19,644 nucleotides of DNA from JAUVXY01 sp964392345 (lineage in GTDB: Bacteria; Actinomycetota; Humimicrobiia; Humimicrobiales; Humimicrobiaceae), in assembly GCA_964392345.1 (NCBI GenBank), contig CAYMPQ010000028.1:1-19644 (forward strand). The letters run 5' to 3'. This document shows, piece by piece, positions 6,771 through 15,140 of this stretch. The notes beneath the pieces are model-generated. The model saw nothing but the letters and a program-made list of their open reading frames with translations. It had not been told where the DNA came from and ran no database searches. A program made the translations under genes and the position numbers. How positions within the stretch are numbered: position 1 is the first letter of the stretch; each line of letters starts with the position of its first letter.

Positions 6771-9700
6771 TGATGGGAAAAAATAATTTCGTACACCTAC
6801 ATGTTCATAGTGAATATTCTCTCCTGGATGGCGCAACAAGAATAAACGAACTTATTGACAAGGTCTGTGAATACAATATGCCGGCTGTTGCCATAACCGA
6901 CCACGGGGTAATGTACGGCGCTGTTGAGTTTTATCAAAGAGCAAAGAAATCTAAAATTAAACCAATCATTGGATGCGAGGCTTATCTTGCTCCTGAGAGC
7001 AGATGGAAAAAACAGGCGCATAGGGATAATAGGGAAGGCATGTCTTACCATCTGACACTGCTTGCCAGAAACAATGATGGCTATAGAAACTTAATGAAAC
7101 TTGTAAGTCTTGGATTTATAGAAGGATTTTATTATAAGCCAAGAATAGACAAGGAGCTTCTCAGGGAATATAGCGAAGGAATAATAGGGCTGAGCGGCTG
7201 CTATACATCAGAGACATCTACATACATCCGAAACGGTAGAATTGATAAGGCTGAAAAAGCATTAGAGGAATTTGTAGAGATTTTTGGAAAAGATAACTTT
7301 TACATTGAACTGCAGGATTCTGGCATACCCGATCAAAAACATATAAACAAGATCTTGCTGGAGCTATCAAAGAAATGTGCAATCCCAATTGTTGCTACCA
7401 ATGATGTTCATTATTTAAACAAGGAAGACAGCAAAGCGCATGATGTGCTTCTTTGTATCCAAACTGGCTCAACCATAAATGATACCAAAAGACTTAAGTT
7501 CTCTACGCAGGAATACTACCTTAAAAGTTACGAGCAAATGAAGCAGATTTTTTCAGATTTTCCCGGTGCTTTAGAAAATAGTCTTGAGATTGCAGAAAGA
7601 TGCAATGTAAATTTAAAATTTGACCTAAATTTAATACCTCCGTTTAGTATTCCAGATTCGACTACTCCTGATAAATATTTAGAAAAATTATGCAGTGAAG
7701 GAATTAGAAAGAAGTATAAAGAGGCCACAGATGAGGTGAAAAACAGGCTTGCAAGGGAACTTGATGTTATAAAGAAAATGGGGTTTTCAGAATATTTTCT
7801 CATAGTTTGGGATTTTGTTAGTTTTGCCAAAAAAAACAACATAAGAGTAGGGCCGGGAAGAGGTTCGGCAGCAGGAAGCATAGTGTCTTATCTTTTAGAT
7901 ATTACCGACATAGAGCCATTAAAATATGGGTTGTTGTTTGAAAGGTTTTTGAATGAAGAACGAAAAAGCATGCCTGATATTGATATTGATTTCTGTTATG
8001 AGAAAAGAGATAAAGTTATAAAATATGTCACAAAAAAATATGGAGAAAGAAGAGTAGCCCAGCTTATCACATTTGGCACGATGGCTGCAAGACAGGCAAT
8101 AAGAGATGCCGGGAGAGTGCTTGAAGTGCAATATTCAGAAGTTGACAAAATAGCTAAAATGGTGCCTATGGATTTAAATATAACTATAGACAAATCTCTG
8201 AAAATAGTTCCAGAGCTGCAGGAAATGTATGAAAATGATGAAAAGATCAGGGAAGTAATAAATACGGCCATTTCACTTGAAGGCATTGCAAGGCAAGATT
8301 CAATACATGCAGCAGGTGTTGTCATATCTTCGGAGGATTTATATAACTATACTCCTATCCAAAAAAAAGGAGCTGGTGAAATAGTAACCCAGTATAAAAT
8401 GGAAGATATCCAGAAAATAGGACTGCTAAAAATGGACTTTCTTGGGCTACGGACACTTTCTCTGATAGATAAAACATTATTTTTAATTAAGAAAGCTAAA
8501 AATGTTGATTTAGATATTGACAATGCCAGTCTGAAAGATAAAAAAACCTTTGATATGTTAAGACAAGGAGAGTGTCTGGGCGTATTTCAGCTTGAAAGTA
8601 CAGGCATGAGGGAGCTTGTTTTAAATTTAAAGCCAACTGAATTTGAAGACCTCGTGGCACTTCTTGCATTATACAGGCCGGGGCCGCTGCAAAGTGGAAT
8701 GGTAAATGATTTTGTAGAGTCAAAGAACAAAAAGAAAAAAACTGAATATGTTGACCCGCGCCTCAAGCCAATCTTAGAAAGTACACACGGCATTATCCTG
8801 TATCAGGAACAGGTTATGATGATAGCCTCAGAACTTGCAGGATTTAGCATGTCCGAGGCTGATATACTCAGGAGTGCCATAAGTAAGAAAAAAAGAAAAC
8901 TGCTTGAAAAGCAGAGAAGCAAATTTATTGAGGGAGCAAAAAATAATGGTGTAGATGGCGCCATTGCTGAAAGAATATTTGAGCTTGTAAATCATTTTGC
9001 CGAGTATGGATTTAACAAGTCTCACAGCACGGCTTATGCCATGATATCTTATCAGACTGCCTACCTTAAAGCCAATTATCCGGTGGAATTTATGGCTGCC
9101 CTGCTTAGCATTAGAATGGGAAGTCAGGAAAAAGTAGCGCAGTATGTTAATGAGACAAGAAGGCTTGGAATAGATTTGCTTCCTCCGGATATAAACGAAT
9201 GTTACAGTGACTTTACGGTAATTGGAGATTCTGTAAGGTTTGGTCTTTCAGCAATCAAAAATATTGGATCTAATGTCATAAATGAAATAGTGGAAGAGAG
9301 AAAAAGAGGCGGAAAATTTGAAAGTTTTATAAATTTTTGTGAAAGAATCAGCAACAGCGTGCTGAATAAAAAAACAATTGAGAGCTTAATAAAAAGCGGA
9401 ACTTTTGATTCTATGGGGCAGAGCAGAAAATATCTGCTTGAAAATTATGAAAAGATTATAGAGGAAATTATAAAAATAAAAAAAGACAGAGACATTGGGC
9501 AGTTTTCCCTGTTTGATGTCAGCGGGAGTTCTGAGGACAAGTTTCATATTAGCAAGGCTTTAATTTATGATGAGGATTATGGTGAGTTTCCACAAAAAGA
9601 GCTGCTAAATTTTGAAAAAGAAATGCTCGGATTTTATATTTCCGGACACCCGCTGCTTGAGTATCAGGATATATTTTCCAGCCTAACTCCTATTGCTGAG

Positions 9701-10303
9701 CTTTCAGAAGGAAAGGATAGGTCAACTCAAAGCATAGGAGGGGTTGTCAATAAAGTAAAGTCAATTTTTACAAAAAATGGGAAGCTTATGTACTTTGTAA
9801 ATTTGGAGGATACGAGCGATTCTGTAGAGGTGATTGTATTTCCAACAGTTGTAGAAAAATATAAGGAAAATATCAGGGAAGACAGTATAATCAAAGTAAA
9901 GGGAAGACTGGACAAAAAAGAGGACCAGGTTAAGTTTATTGCTGCTGAGATTGAGGATCTTGCGAAAGTTAAAAAAGAAAAAAAGGAACTTGTAAATAGT
10001 AATGCCGGGGAGTTAAAACCTGACAGGGAAATGGGCGGCAGTAGTGCAGAAAAATTTAAGGACAGGGACAAAGTTGTTTTTTCTGTGAAAAAAAGTTATT
10101 TAGATAAAGAGTTTATAAATAAATTTAGCGAAATAATTAAGCAAAATCCTGGCAAGGTTAGTGTAGAGCTTAAAATAATAAATGGCAGCGACGGTCTTGT
10201 CGAGAAAAAATATAAACTGCCGTCTGGCTACAAGGTAAATTTAAGCCAGGCTTTTTTAAACCAGCTTCAGGAAAATTTCCATTCCAGGCTTAATATAGAG
10301 TAG
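6770..10303 (+). CDS. dnaE: DNA polymerase III alpha subunit (DnaE1 type)
   Basis: The replicative DNA polymerase catalytic subunit, 1177 residues, of the usual DnaE length. The N-terminal PHP domain (about 5-280) keeps the metal-site residues lost in E. coli: H11, H13, D44, H45, E70, H94, C144, D212 and H214. It may therefore have its own 3'-5' exonuclease, as shown for PHP domains of some DnaE proteins. The polymerase core has GPGRGSAAGS (361-370), the catalytic aspartates D403 and D405 in PDIDIDF (402-408), and D556 in KMDFLGL. A helix-hairpin-helix region lies near 800-835. A clamp-binding pentapeptide QFSLF is at 911-915. An OB fold spans about 985-1065, and a short C-terminal domain follows a charged linker. 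There is no intein. The start ATG at 6770 overlaps the upstream stop (TGATG), with AGGAT at 6756-6760; ATG at 6773 is equally possible. It is probably cotranscribed and translationally coupled with the ATPase gene. Confidence 0.98.
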   Translation: MMGKNNFVHLHVHSEYSLLDGATRINELIDKVCEYNMPAVAITDHGVMYGAVEFYQRAKKSKIKPIIGCEAYLAPESRWKKQAHRDNREGMSYHLTLLARNNDGYRNLMKLVSLGFIEGFYYKPRIDKELLREYSEGIIGLSGCYTSETSTYIRNGRIDKAEKALEEFVEIFGKDNFYIELQDSGIPDQKHINKILLELSKKCAIPIVATNDVHYLNKEDSKAHDVLLCIQTGSTINDTKRLKFSTQEYYLKSYEQMKQIFSDFPGALENSLEIAERCNVNLKFDLNLIPPFSIPDSTTPDKYLEKLCSEGIRKKYKEATDEVKNRLARELDVIKKMGFSEYFLIVWDFVSFAKKNNIRVGPGRGSAAGSIVSYLLDITDIEPLKYGLLFERFLNEERKSMPDIDIDFCYEKRDKVIKYVTKKYGERRVAQLITFGTMAARQAIRDAGRVLEVQYSEVDKIAKMVPMDLNITIDKSLKIVPELQEMYENDEKIREVINTAISLEGIARQDSIHAAGVVISSEDLYNYTPIQKKGAGEIVTQYKMEDIQKIGLLKMDFLGLRTLSLIDKTLFLIKKAKNVDLDIDNASLKDKKTFDMLRQGECLGVFQLESTGMRELVLNLKPTEFEDLVALLALYRPGPLQSGMVNDFVESKNKKKKTEYVDPRLKPILESTHGIILYQEQVMMIASELAGFSMSEADILRSAISKKKRKLLEKQRSKFIEGAKNNGVDGAIAERIFELVNHFAEYGFNKSHSTAYAMISYQTAYLKANYPVEFMAALLSIRMGSQEKVAQYVNETRRLGIDLLPPDINECYSDFTVIGDSVRFGLSAIKNIGSNVINEIVEERKRGGKFESFINFCERISNSVLNKKTIESLIKSGTFDSMGQSRKYLLENYEKIIEEIIKIKKDRDIGQFSLFDVSGSSEDKFHISKALIYDEDYGEFPQKELLNFEKEMLGFYISGHPLLEYQDIFSSLTPIAELSEGKDRSTQSIGGVVNKVKSIFTKNGKLMYFVNLEDTSDSVEVIVFPTVVEKYKENIREDSIIKVKGRLDKKEDQVKFIAAEIEDLAKVKKEKKELVNSNAGELKPDREMGGSSAEKFKDRDKVVFSVKKSYLDKEFINKFSEIIKQNPGKVSVELKIINGSDGLVEKKYKLPSGYKVNLSQAFLNQLQENFHSRLNIE

Positions 10304-10324
10304 AATATTATAAAAAATATAACC

Positions 10325-10332
10325 GGAGGAGG
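10325..10332 (+). promoter_or_regulatory. Strong Shine-Dalgarno that fixes a TTG start
   Basis: GGAGGAGG lies five bases before the TTG at 10338. This is a near-ideal ribosome-binding site, and the protein read from TTG begins directly with the beta-strand and glycine loop of a Rossmann fold. TTG is therefore the real start codon of the next gene. Confidence 0.8.
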
Positions 10333-10337
10333 TTATT

Positions 10338-11432
10338 TTGCGTAAATTAAAGTTTGCAGTTATGGGGGCAGGACATGGCGGAAAAGCTATTGCTGCTCAT
10401 TTATCAATAAAGGGATTTGATGTAAATTTATATAACAGAACTCTCTCCAGGATAAAACCTATTATTAAAATGAAGGGGATTGAACTGGAAGGTGAAGTGA
10501 CTGGATTTGGAAAATTAAATGTGGTATCAAACAAAGCCGGGGAAGTAATAAAAGACGCAGATGTTATTATGGTTGTGGTGCCTGCTAACGGGCATTCCTA
10601 CATAGCAGAGGCATGTGCACCTTACCTTGAAGATGGACAGGTGGTTGTGCTTAACCCTGGAAGGACATGCGGCGCTTTAGAGTTTTTAAAAGTGCTAAGG
10701 GACTTCGGTAACAAAAAAAATGTGATAGTGGCCGAAGCACAAACTTTCATTTATGCCAGCAGGGGGATGGGACCTGCTTCAGCAAAAATATTTAGGATAA
10801 AAAACGCTATCCCGGTTGCTGCAATACCGTCAAATAAAACCGGCAGGGTACTGGAGATGATAAATAAAGCGTTTCCTGAGTTTATTTCAGCTACAAATGT
10901 TGTAGAGACAAGTTTTAACAACATGGGCGCGGTTTTTCATCCTTCTATTACGATATTAAATGCCAGCAGAATAGAATCCACTCTTGGCAACTTTCAATTT
11001 TATATAGAAGGTGTAACACAATCAGTGACAAGGGTTTTAGAGGCAGTAGATAATGAAAGACTGAAAGTAGCGCACAAATTAAATTGCGGCAGTGTCTATT
11101 CTGCAATTGAATGGCTGTCAATGGCTTACAACGTAGTAGAAGATAATTTATTTGATGCCATCCACAGTAATCCCGGCTATGTCGGTATAATGGCTCCAAG
11201 AACTACAAATGTCAGGTATATAACAGAAGATGTTCCTATGAGTCTCGTCCCTATTTCAGAGTTCGCAAGACTTTTGAGCGTAGAAACACCTGTTATTGAT
11301 TCACTTATACATATTGCTGATTCAATATTTAAAAAAGATTTCAGAAAAACAGGAAGAAATCTTTCAAGGCTGGGCCTTGAAGGTTTAAACATAAAACAGA
11401 TTAAAGATATTCTTATCAGGGGAAAGATGTAG
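10338..11432 (+). CDS. NAD/NADP octopine/nopaline dehydrogenase-family protein
   Basis: A 364-residue soluble dehydrogenase. The N-terminal Rossmann domain (1 to about 165) has GAGHGG (10-15), fitting GxGxxG, and a second conserved stretch NPGRTCGALEF (106-116). The C-terminal opine-dehydrogenase domain (about 185-340) has NMGAVFHPSITILNA (195-209); H201 corresponds to the family's catalytic His. Characterised members reductively join an amino acid to a 2-keto acid, or the reverse, but most bacterial homologues have no known substrate. I can therefore assign the fold and cofactor class, not the reaction. The start is TTG with a strong ribosome-binding site. The next gene, a B12-dependent mutase-like protein, begins 11 bases after the stop, so the two are almost certainly made together. 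In known amino-acid fermentations a B12 mutase is paired with a dehydrogenase acting on its product; a similar role is my inference. Alternative: a ketopantoate- or glycerol-3-phosphate-like dehydrogenase, less likely given the C-terminal domain. Confidence 0.85.
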   Translation: MRKLKFAVMGAGHGGKAIAAHLSIKGFDVNLYNRTLSRIKPIIKMKGIELEGEVTGFGKLNVVSNKAGEVIKDADVIMVVVPANGHSYIAEACAPYLEDGQVVVLNPGRTCGALEFLKVLRDFGNKKNVIVAEAQTFIYASRGMGPASAKIFRIKNAIPVAAIPSNKTGRVLEMINKAFPEFISATNVVETSFNNMGAVFHPSITILNASRIESTLGNFQFYIEGVTQSVTRVLEAVDNERLKVAHKLNCGSVYSAIEWLSMAYNVVEDNLFDAIHSNPGYVGIMAPRTTNVRYITEDVPMSLVPISEFARLLSVETPVIDSLIHIADSIFKKDFRKTGRNLSRLGLEGLNIKQIKDILIRGKM

Positions 11433-11443
11433 GGTATGTACTT

Positions 11444-13075
11444 ATGAAAAAGATATTGGGTGCTTGTATAGGGAGCTGTATACATGTTGCAGGAATATTA
11501 AACTTTTTAAATTTAGCAGCAAGTGCTGGCTATACAACTAAATTTTTAGGTACGGCAGTAAAAATTGGCAGTCTTAAAAAAGAGATTGACAGCTACAAGC
11601 CTGATGTAGTAGCAATAAGCTACAGGTTGTCTCCTGACAGCAGCTTTCCTGTATTCAAAGAATTAAAAAATAAGATAGTTTTAAAAAAAGATAATGAAAT
11701 AGAATTTATTCTTGGAACAACAAAGCCTGTTGCTGAAGTTGCAAAAAAGTTAAATATATTTAGTAAAATTTTTACCGGTGATGAAAGCCGTGGTGAAGTA
11801 GAAAATTATTTAAAATTAAAAAAAACAAAAGCTTCTACGAAAATACCTCCCCAGAACCTTATAGGAAGAATTAATTACAATAAGCCTTTTCCAATTCTAA
11901 GGCATCATTTTGGCAGGCCAACACTGGAAGAAACATTAGACGGAATAGCCAGGATTGCCACAAGCAAAGTAGTTGATGTAGTCTCTATTGGTCCTGACCA
12001 GAATACCCAGGAATTTTTCTTTAACCCTGAAAAAATGGATAGGAGCCAGGATGGTGCAGGAGGCGTACCGTTAAGAAGCGAGAAAGATTTTAAGAGCTTG
12101 TTTGAAGCAACAAGAAGAGGGAACTATCCTCTGCTCAGGTGCTATAGCGGAACAAATGATATAATCAAATTAGCCGACATACTTCTGGACAATATAAATA
12201 ATGCGTGGTGTGCAGTGCCGCTTTGCTGGTACAACGAACTTGATAACAGGAGCAAGCGAAAGCTAAGAGAAGCTATAAAAGAAAACCAGTCTGTTATGAA
12301 ATGGCATGCAGAAAGAAATACTGCGGTAGAAGTAAACGAATCCCATCATTGGAGCTTGAGATATTCACCTGATTCCGTGGCTGTAGCAGCTGCATATCTT
12401 GCTGCATATAACGCAAAGAAGATGGGAGTAAAATTTTATGTTTCACAGTACATGTTTAACACTCCGTCTGAGACATCACCGGTAATGGATCTGGCAAAAA
12501 TGTTAGCCAAAGTTGAACTGATTGAAGTTCTGCACGATGAAAATTTTACTACGCTTCGGCAGACAAGAGCCGGGCTTTACAGCTTTCCAGCTGATTATGA
12601 TGAGGGCAAGGGCCAGCTTGCTTCTTCAACTTTGCTCCAGATGCAGCTTGAGCCTGATATTGTGCATGTTGTAGCATACTGTGAAGCGGATCATGCTGCA
12701 AAACCAGAAGATATTGTGGAAAGTTGTAAAATTGTGAGAAAAGTCATAAAAAATTGCCTTGAAGGATTTCCCGATATGAAGCTTGATGGAAGAATTAAGC
12801 TGCGAAAAGAAAGATTAATTAAAGATGCTAAATTAATTTTAGAAAAAATAAGACAGTTAGATGTTGGCAATAGACACGATGATCCGCTAATATCTCCTGA
12901 AATAATTGCAAAAGCAATAAAATTAGGAGTACTTGATGCACCGCATCTGCAGGGAGTGAAGGCAGCATGCGGAAAAATAAAGACAATATTTGTTGATGGC
13001 GCGTGTGTTAATGTGGATGAAAGCGGCAGGATAATTAGTGAAGAAGAAAGGCTTGATAAAATAAAAGTAGAATAA
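11444..13075 (+). CDS. B12-binding domain fused to a glutamate-mutase-E-like barrel
   Basis: The first 125 or so residues look like a cobalamin-binding Rossmann domain. CIHVAG (12-17) stands in place of DxHxxG, so the cobalt-ligating His14 and Gly17 are kept but Asp is Cys12. After exactly 41 residues comes S59 in SYRL (the SxL position), and G91 lies where the GG motif is expected. Residues about 150-530 resemble, from memory, the epsilon subunit of glutamate mutase: LLRCYSGTND (231-240) matches its LQARHGTPD region, and the ending around AIKLGVLDAPHLQG (491-504) matches its GVMDIP region. Glutamate mutase normally has these as two separate subunits (S and E), so this is a one-chain version. 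Another substrate-binding arginine of glutamate mutase lies in a segment not obviously kept here (about 181-205), so the substrate may not be glutamate. ATG at 11444 has AGGG nine bases upstream. It pairs with the preceding dehydrogenase. The fold is fairly sure; the activity is unknown. Confidence 0.75.
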   Translation: MKKILGACIGSCIHVAGILNFLNLAASAGYTTKFLGTAVKIGSLKKEIDSYKPDVVAISYRLSPDSSFPVFKELKNKIVLKKDNEIEFILGTTKPVAEVAKKLNIFSKIFTGDESRGEVENYLKLKKTKASTKIPPQNLIGRINYNKPFPILRHHFGRPTLEETLDGIARIATSKVVDVVSIGPDQNTQEFFFNPEKMDRSQDGAGGVPLRSEKDFKSLFEATRRGNYPLLRCYSGTNDIIKLADILLDNINNAWCAVPLCWYNELDNRSKRKLREAIKENQSVMKWHAERNTAVEVNESHHWSLRYSPDSVAVAAAYLAAYNAKKMGVKFYVSQYMFNTPSETSPVMDLAKMLAKVELIEVLHDENFTTLRQTRAGLYSFPADYDEGKGQLASSTLLQMQLEPDIVHVVAYCEADHAAKPEDIVESCKIVRKVIKNCLEGFPDMKLDGRIKLRKERLIKDAKLILEKIRQLDVGNRHDDPLISPEIIAKAIKLGVLDAPHLQGVKAACGKIKTIFVDGACVNVDESGRIISEEERLDKIKVE

Positions 13076-13151
13076 TAATCTGTAATGTTTATAATACTTG
13101 TAAAATAAAGTTTTTAAGTGCACCGGTATATTTATAAAATAAAGGGAAAAT

Positions 13152-14426
13152 ATGTTTGAAAATAAAAGTGACAATCTTGTTGTAAAGCTGCCGTTTGGCT
13201 TCAGGGATATATTCCCGCTTGAATCTGATGAGAGAAATAACATAAGGGAAGTAATTAGAGGAGAATTTAAGCTGTGGGGCTACGGGGAAGTAAAGACGCC
13301 AGTGGTGGAATTTACAAAAAATATATCAGCCGGTGCTGGCAGGAATTGGAAGGATAAGCTTGTAAGTTTTTTTGATATTAGCGGAGACCTGGTATCTCTC
13401 AGAACTGATATGACAATTCCAATTGCAAGACTTACTGGAATGAGAATAAAAAAAGACCAGCTTCCTGTAAGATTTTATTATTTTGCGAATTCATTCAGGC
13501 AGGCTGGCATGCAGAAAGGAATAAAAAGGGAATACAACCAGGCTGGGCTGGAACTTATTGGTTCTCCGGGCTTTAAGTCAGATATTGAAGTTCTTGTAAT
13601 TTTAGTGAGAATTTTAAAGAAGCTGGGTGTGGGCGGCTATAAAATTGGATTAGGTCATATCAAATTAATAAATGGTTTATGCAGGTGGCTTGGCCTGGAT
13701 TTTCAGGATACCGAATATGTAAAGAAAAATCTTGTTTTAAAAAACTTTGTGGCTATAGAAAAATTGTTGGACCAGATAGACAATACAAAGGCAAAAATTT
13801 TTCTTAAATTAATTAATCCTGAGAAAGATATTGCAAAAACAGAGCATATGATCTCAGGCATAAAGGAAAAAGAAGTGCATGACGGTTTTAACTATCTAAA
13901 AAGAGTATACAATGGTCTGGAAAGTCTTGGCTATAGTAAATATTTAATAATAGATTTAAGCATAATACGGGAATTTGAATATTACAGCGGGCTTTTGTTT
14001 GAAGTTTATTCTTCTAAAACAACTGATATTGCAGGCAGTGGCGGAAGGTACGACGGGTTAATTGGAAAATTCGGGTTGGATGTGCCCGCAACAGGCTTTG
14101 CCCTTGATGTAGATTTGCTGCATAAATCTATGGAAGATTCTAAGTTAAAGCTGTCTATAAATAAACCAAAAATATTGCTTTTCAGCACAACTGATGATTG
14201 TTATAAATTAATTAATTTCTCAGATATTCTGCGCAAGAGCGGGTTTGTTGTTGAGATAATATATGACGGTGGAGTGAATTTAGAAAATTTGGCGGTGGAA
14301 AAGAAATGCAGCAGCATTATTGTGCTGAATTCAGATTTTAAAAATGTTACTGTAACAGATTTAATTAAAAATAAAAAGCAGACAAAAAAGTTAGACAATT
14401 TTTTAAAAGAGATAAAAAATGAATAA
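13152..14426 (+). CDS. hisZ: ATP phosphoribosyltransferase regulatory subunit HisZ
   Basis: HisZ is a histidyl-tRNA-synthetase paralogue that joins short-form HisG to make an active, histidine-feedback-controlled ATP phosphoribosyltransferase. The 424 residues show class II synthetase traces: GFRD near 16-19, SLRTDMTIPIARL (82-94), REYNQAGLELIG (126-137), a REFEYYSG segment, and GGRYDGLIGKFG. True HisRS has LRPExT and RGLDYYTG motifs and would not normally head a his operon directly before a 215-residue HisG. The last 100 residues resemble an anticodon-binding-like tail, longer than in some HisZ. AAAGGG at 13141-13146 is five bases before the ATG. It overlaps hisG by 8 bases. The 76-base gap before it separates the operon from the B12 gene; I see no convincing promoter or attenuator there, so read-through is possible. 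Confidence 0.9.
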   Translation: MFENKSDNLVVKLPFGFRDIFPLESDERNNIREVIRGEFKLWGYGEVKTPVVEFTKNISAGAGRNWKDKLVSFFDISGDLVSLRTDMTIPIARLTGMRIKKDQLPVRFYYFANSFRQAGMQKGIKREYNQAGLELIGSPGFKSDIEVLVILVRILKKLGVGGYKIGLGHIKLINGLCRWLGLDFQDTEYVKKNLVLKNFVAIEKLLDQIDNTKAKIFLKLINPEKDIAKTEHMISGIKEKEVHDGFNYLKRVYNGLESLGYSKYLIIDLSIIREFEYYSGLLFEVYSSKTTDIAGSGGRYDGLIGKFGLDVPATGFALDVDLLHKSMEDSKLKLSINKPKILLFSTTDDCYKLINFSDILRKSGFVVEIIYDGGVNLENLAVEKKCSSIIVLNSDFKNVTVTDLIKNKKQTKKLDNFLKEIKNE

Positions 14427-15066
14427 AAAACTTAGCATAGCAATACCAAAGGGATATTTATTCAGCAGCAGCGTGGAAGTAATCAAAAAAGCCGGGTATG
14501 ATGTAAGCGGCTTGCTAAAAGATGATAGGAAGCTGTTTACTTATACTAAAGATGGCAGGATGAGATTTGTCATTGCCCGCCCCATGGATGTTCCCGTATA
14601 TGTGGAACATGGAGCATGTGATATAGGACTGGCAGGAAAAGATGTGCTTGCAGAGGAAGAAAGAAACATATTTGAACTTTTGGATTTAAAAACAGGAGAA
14701 TGTAGATTAATGCTTGCAACCTTAAAGGATTGTGTTGAGAAAGTAAAAAATTACTACGATCATTTTGGGTCGGTAAGAGTAGCAACAAAATATCCAAATA
14801 TTGCCAGAAAATATTTTGACAAAAAAGGGATGCAGGTGGAAATAATTAAGCTGCATGGTTCGGTGGAACTTGCGCCTATTTTAGGGATTGCTGAGGAAAT
14901 ACTGGATATAACAGCTACAGGGGAAACACTTAAAGAAAATAATTTAGTAGAGATGGAAAGTATCATGGTATCCACCACGAGGCTTATAGCAAATATTGTA
15001 AGCTATAGGACAAAGCATGAGCTTGTAGATGATTTTGTTAATAAGATAAGAAAAGTAATAAAATAA
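14419..15066 (+). CDS. hisG: ATP phosphoribosyltransferase catalytic subunit, short form
   Basis: The first step of histidine synthesis: ATP + PRPP gives phosphoribosyl-ATP + PPi. At 215 residues it lacks the C-terminal histidine-sensing domain of the roughly 290-residue long form and so needs HisZ, which is encoded just upstream with an 8-base overlap. Family stretches are clear: RPMDVPVYVEHGACDIGLAGKD, VATKYPNIARKYF, IIKLHGSVELAP, and the PRPP-binding DITATGETLKEN. The N-terminal PKGRL of most HisG proteins reads PKGYL (10-13), a small oddity. The overlap with hisZ suggests coupled translation at matched amounts, as expected for a fixed-ratio complex. Confidence 0.97.
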   Translation: MNKKLSIAIPKGYLFSSSVEVIKKAGYDVSGLLKDDRKLFTYTKDGRMRFVIARPMDVPVYVEHGACDIGLAGKDVLAEEERNIFELLDLKTGECRLMLATLKDCVEKVKNYYDHFGSVRVATKYPNIARKYFDKKGMQVEIIKLHGSVELAPILGIAEEILDITATGETLKENNLVEMESIMVSTTRLIANIVSYRTKHELVDDFVNKIRKVIK

Positions 15067-15140
15067 AAAAAGCAGTGTAAATTGAGGAAGCGGAAATCAA
15101 TCGTAAAGCAAAAAAATTATTAGGAGAGAAAATATTAAAA

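Noticed and set aside
13076..13151. T-box, attenuator or His-rich leader peptide ahead of hisZ
   Set aside because: The gap is only 76 bases, with no run of His codons, no T-box-like sequence and no terminator pair.
13152..14426. Histidyl-tRNA synthetase (hisS)
   Set aside because: The motif 2 and histidine-binding motifs diverge from true HisRS, and the gene heads a his operon directly before short-form hisG, which requires HisZ.
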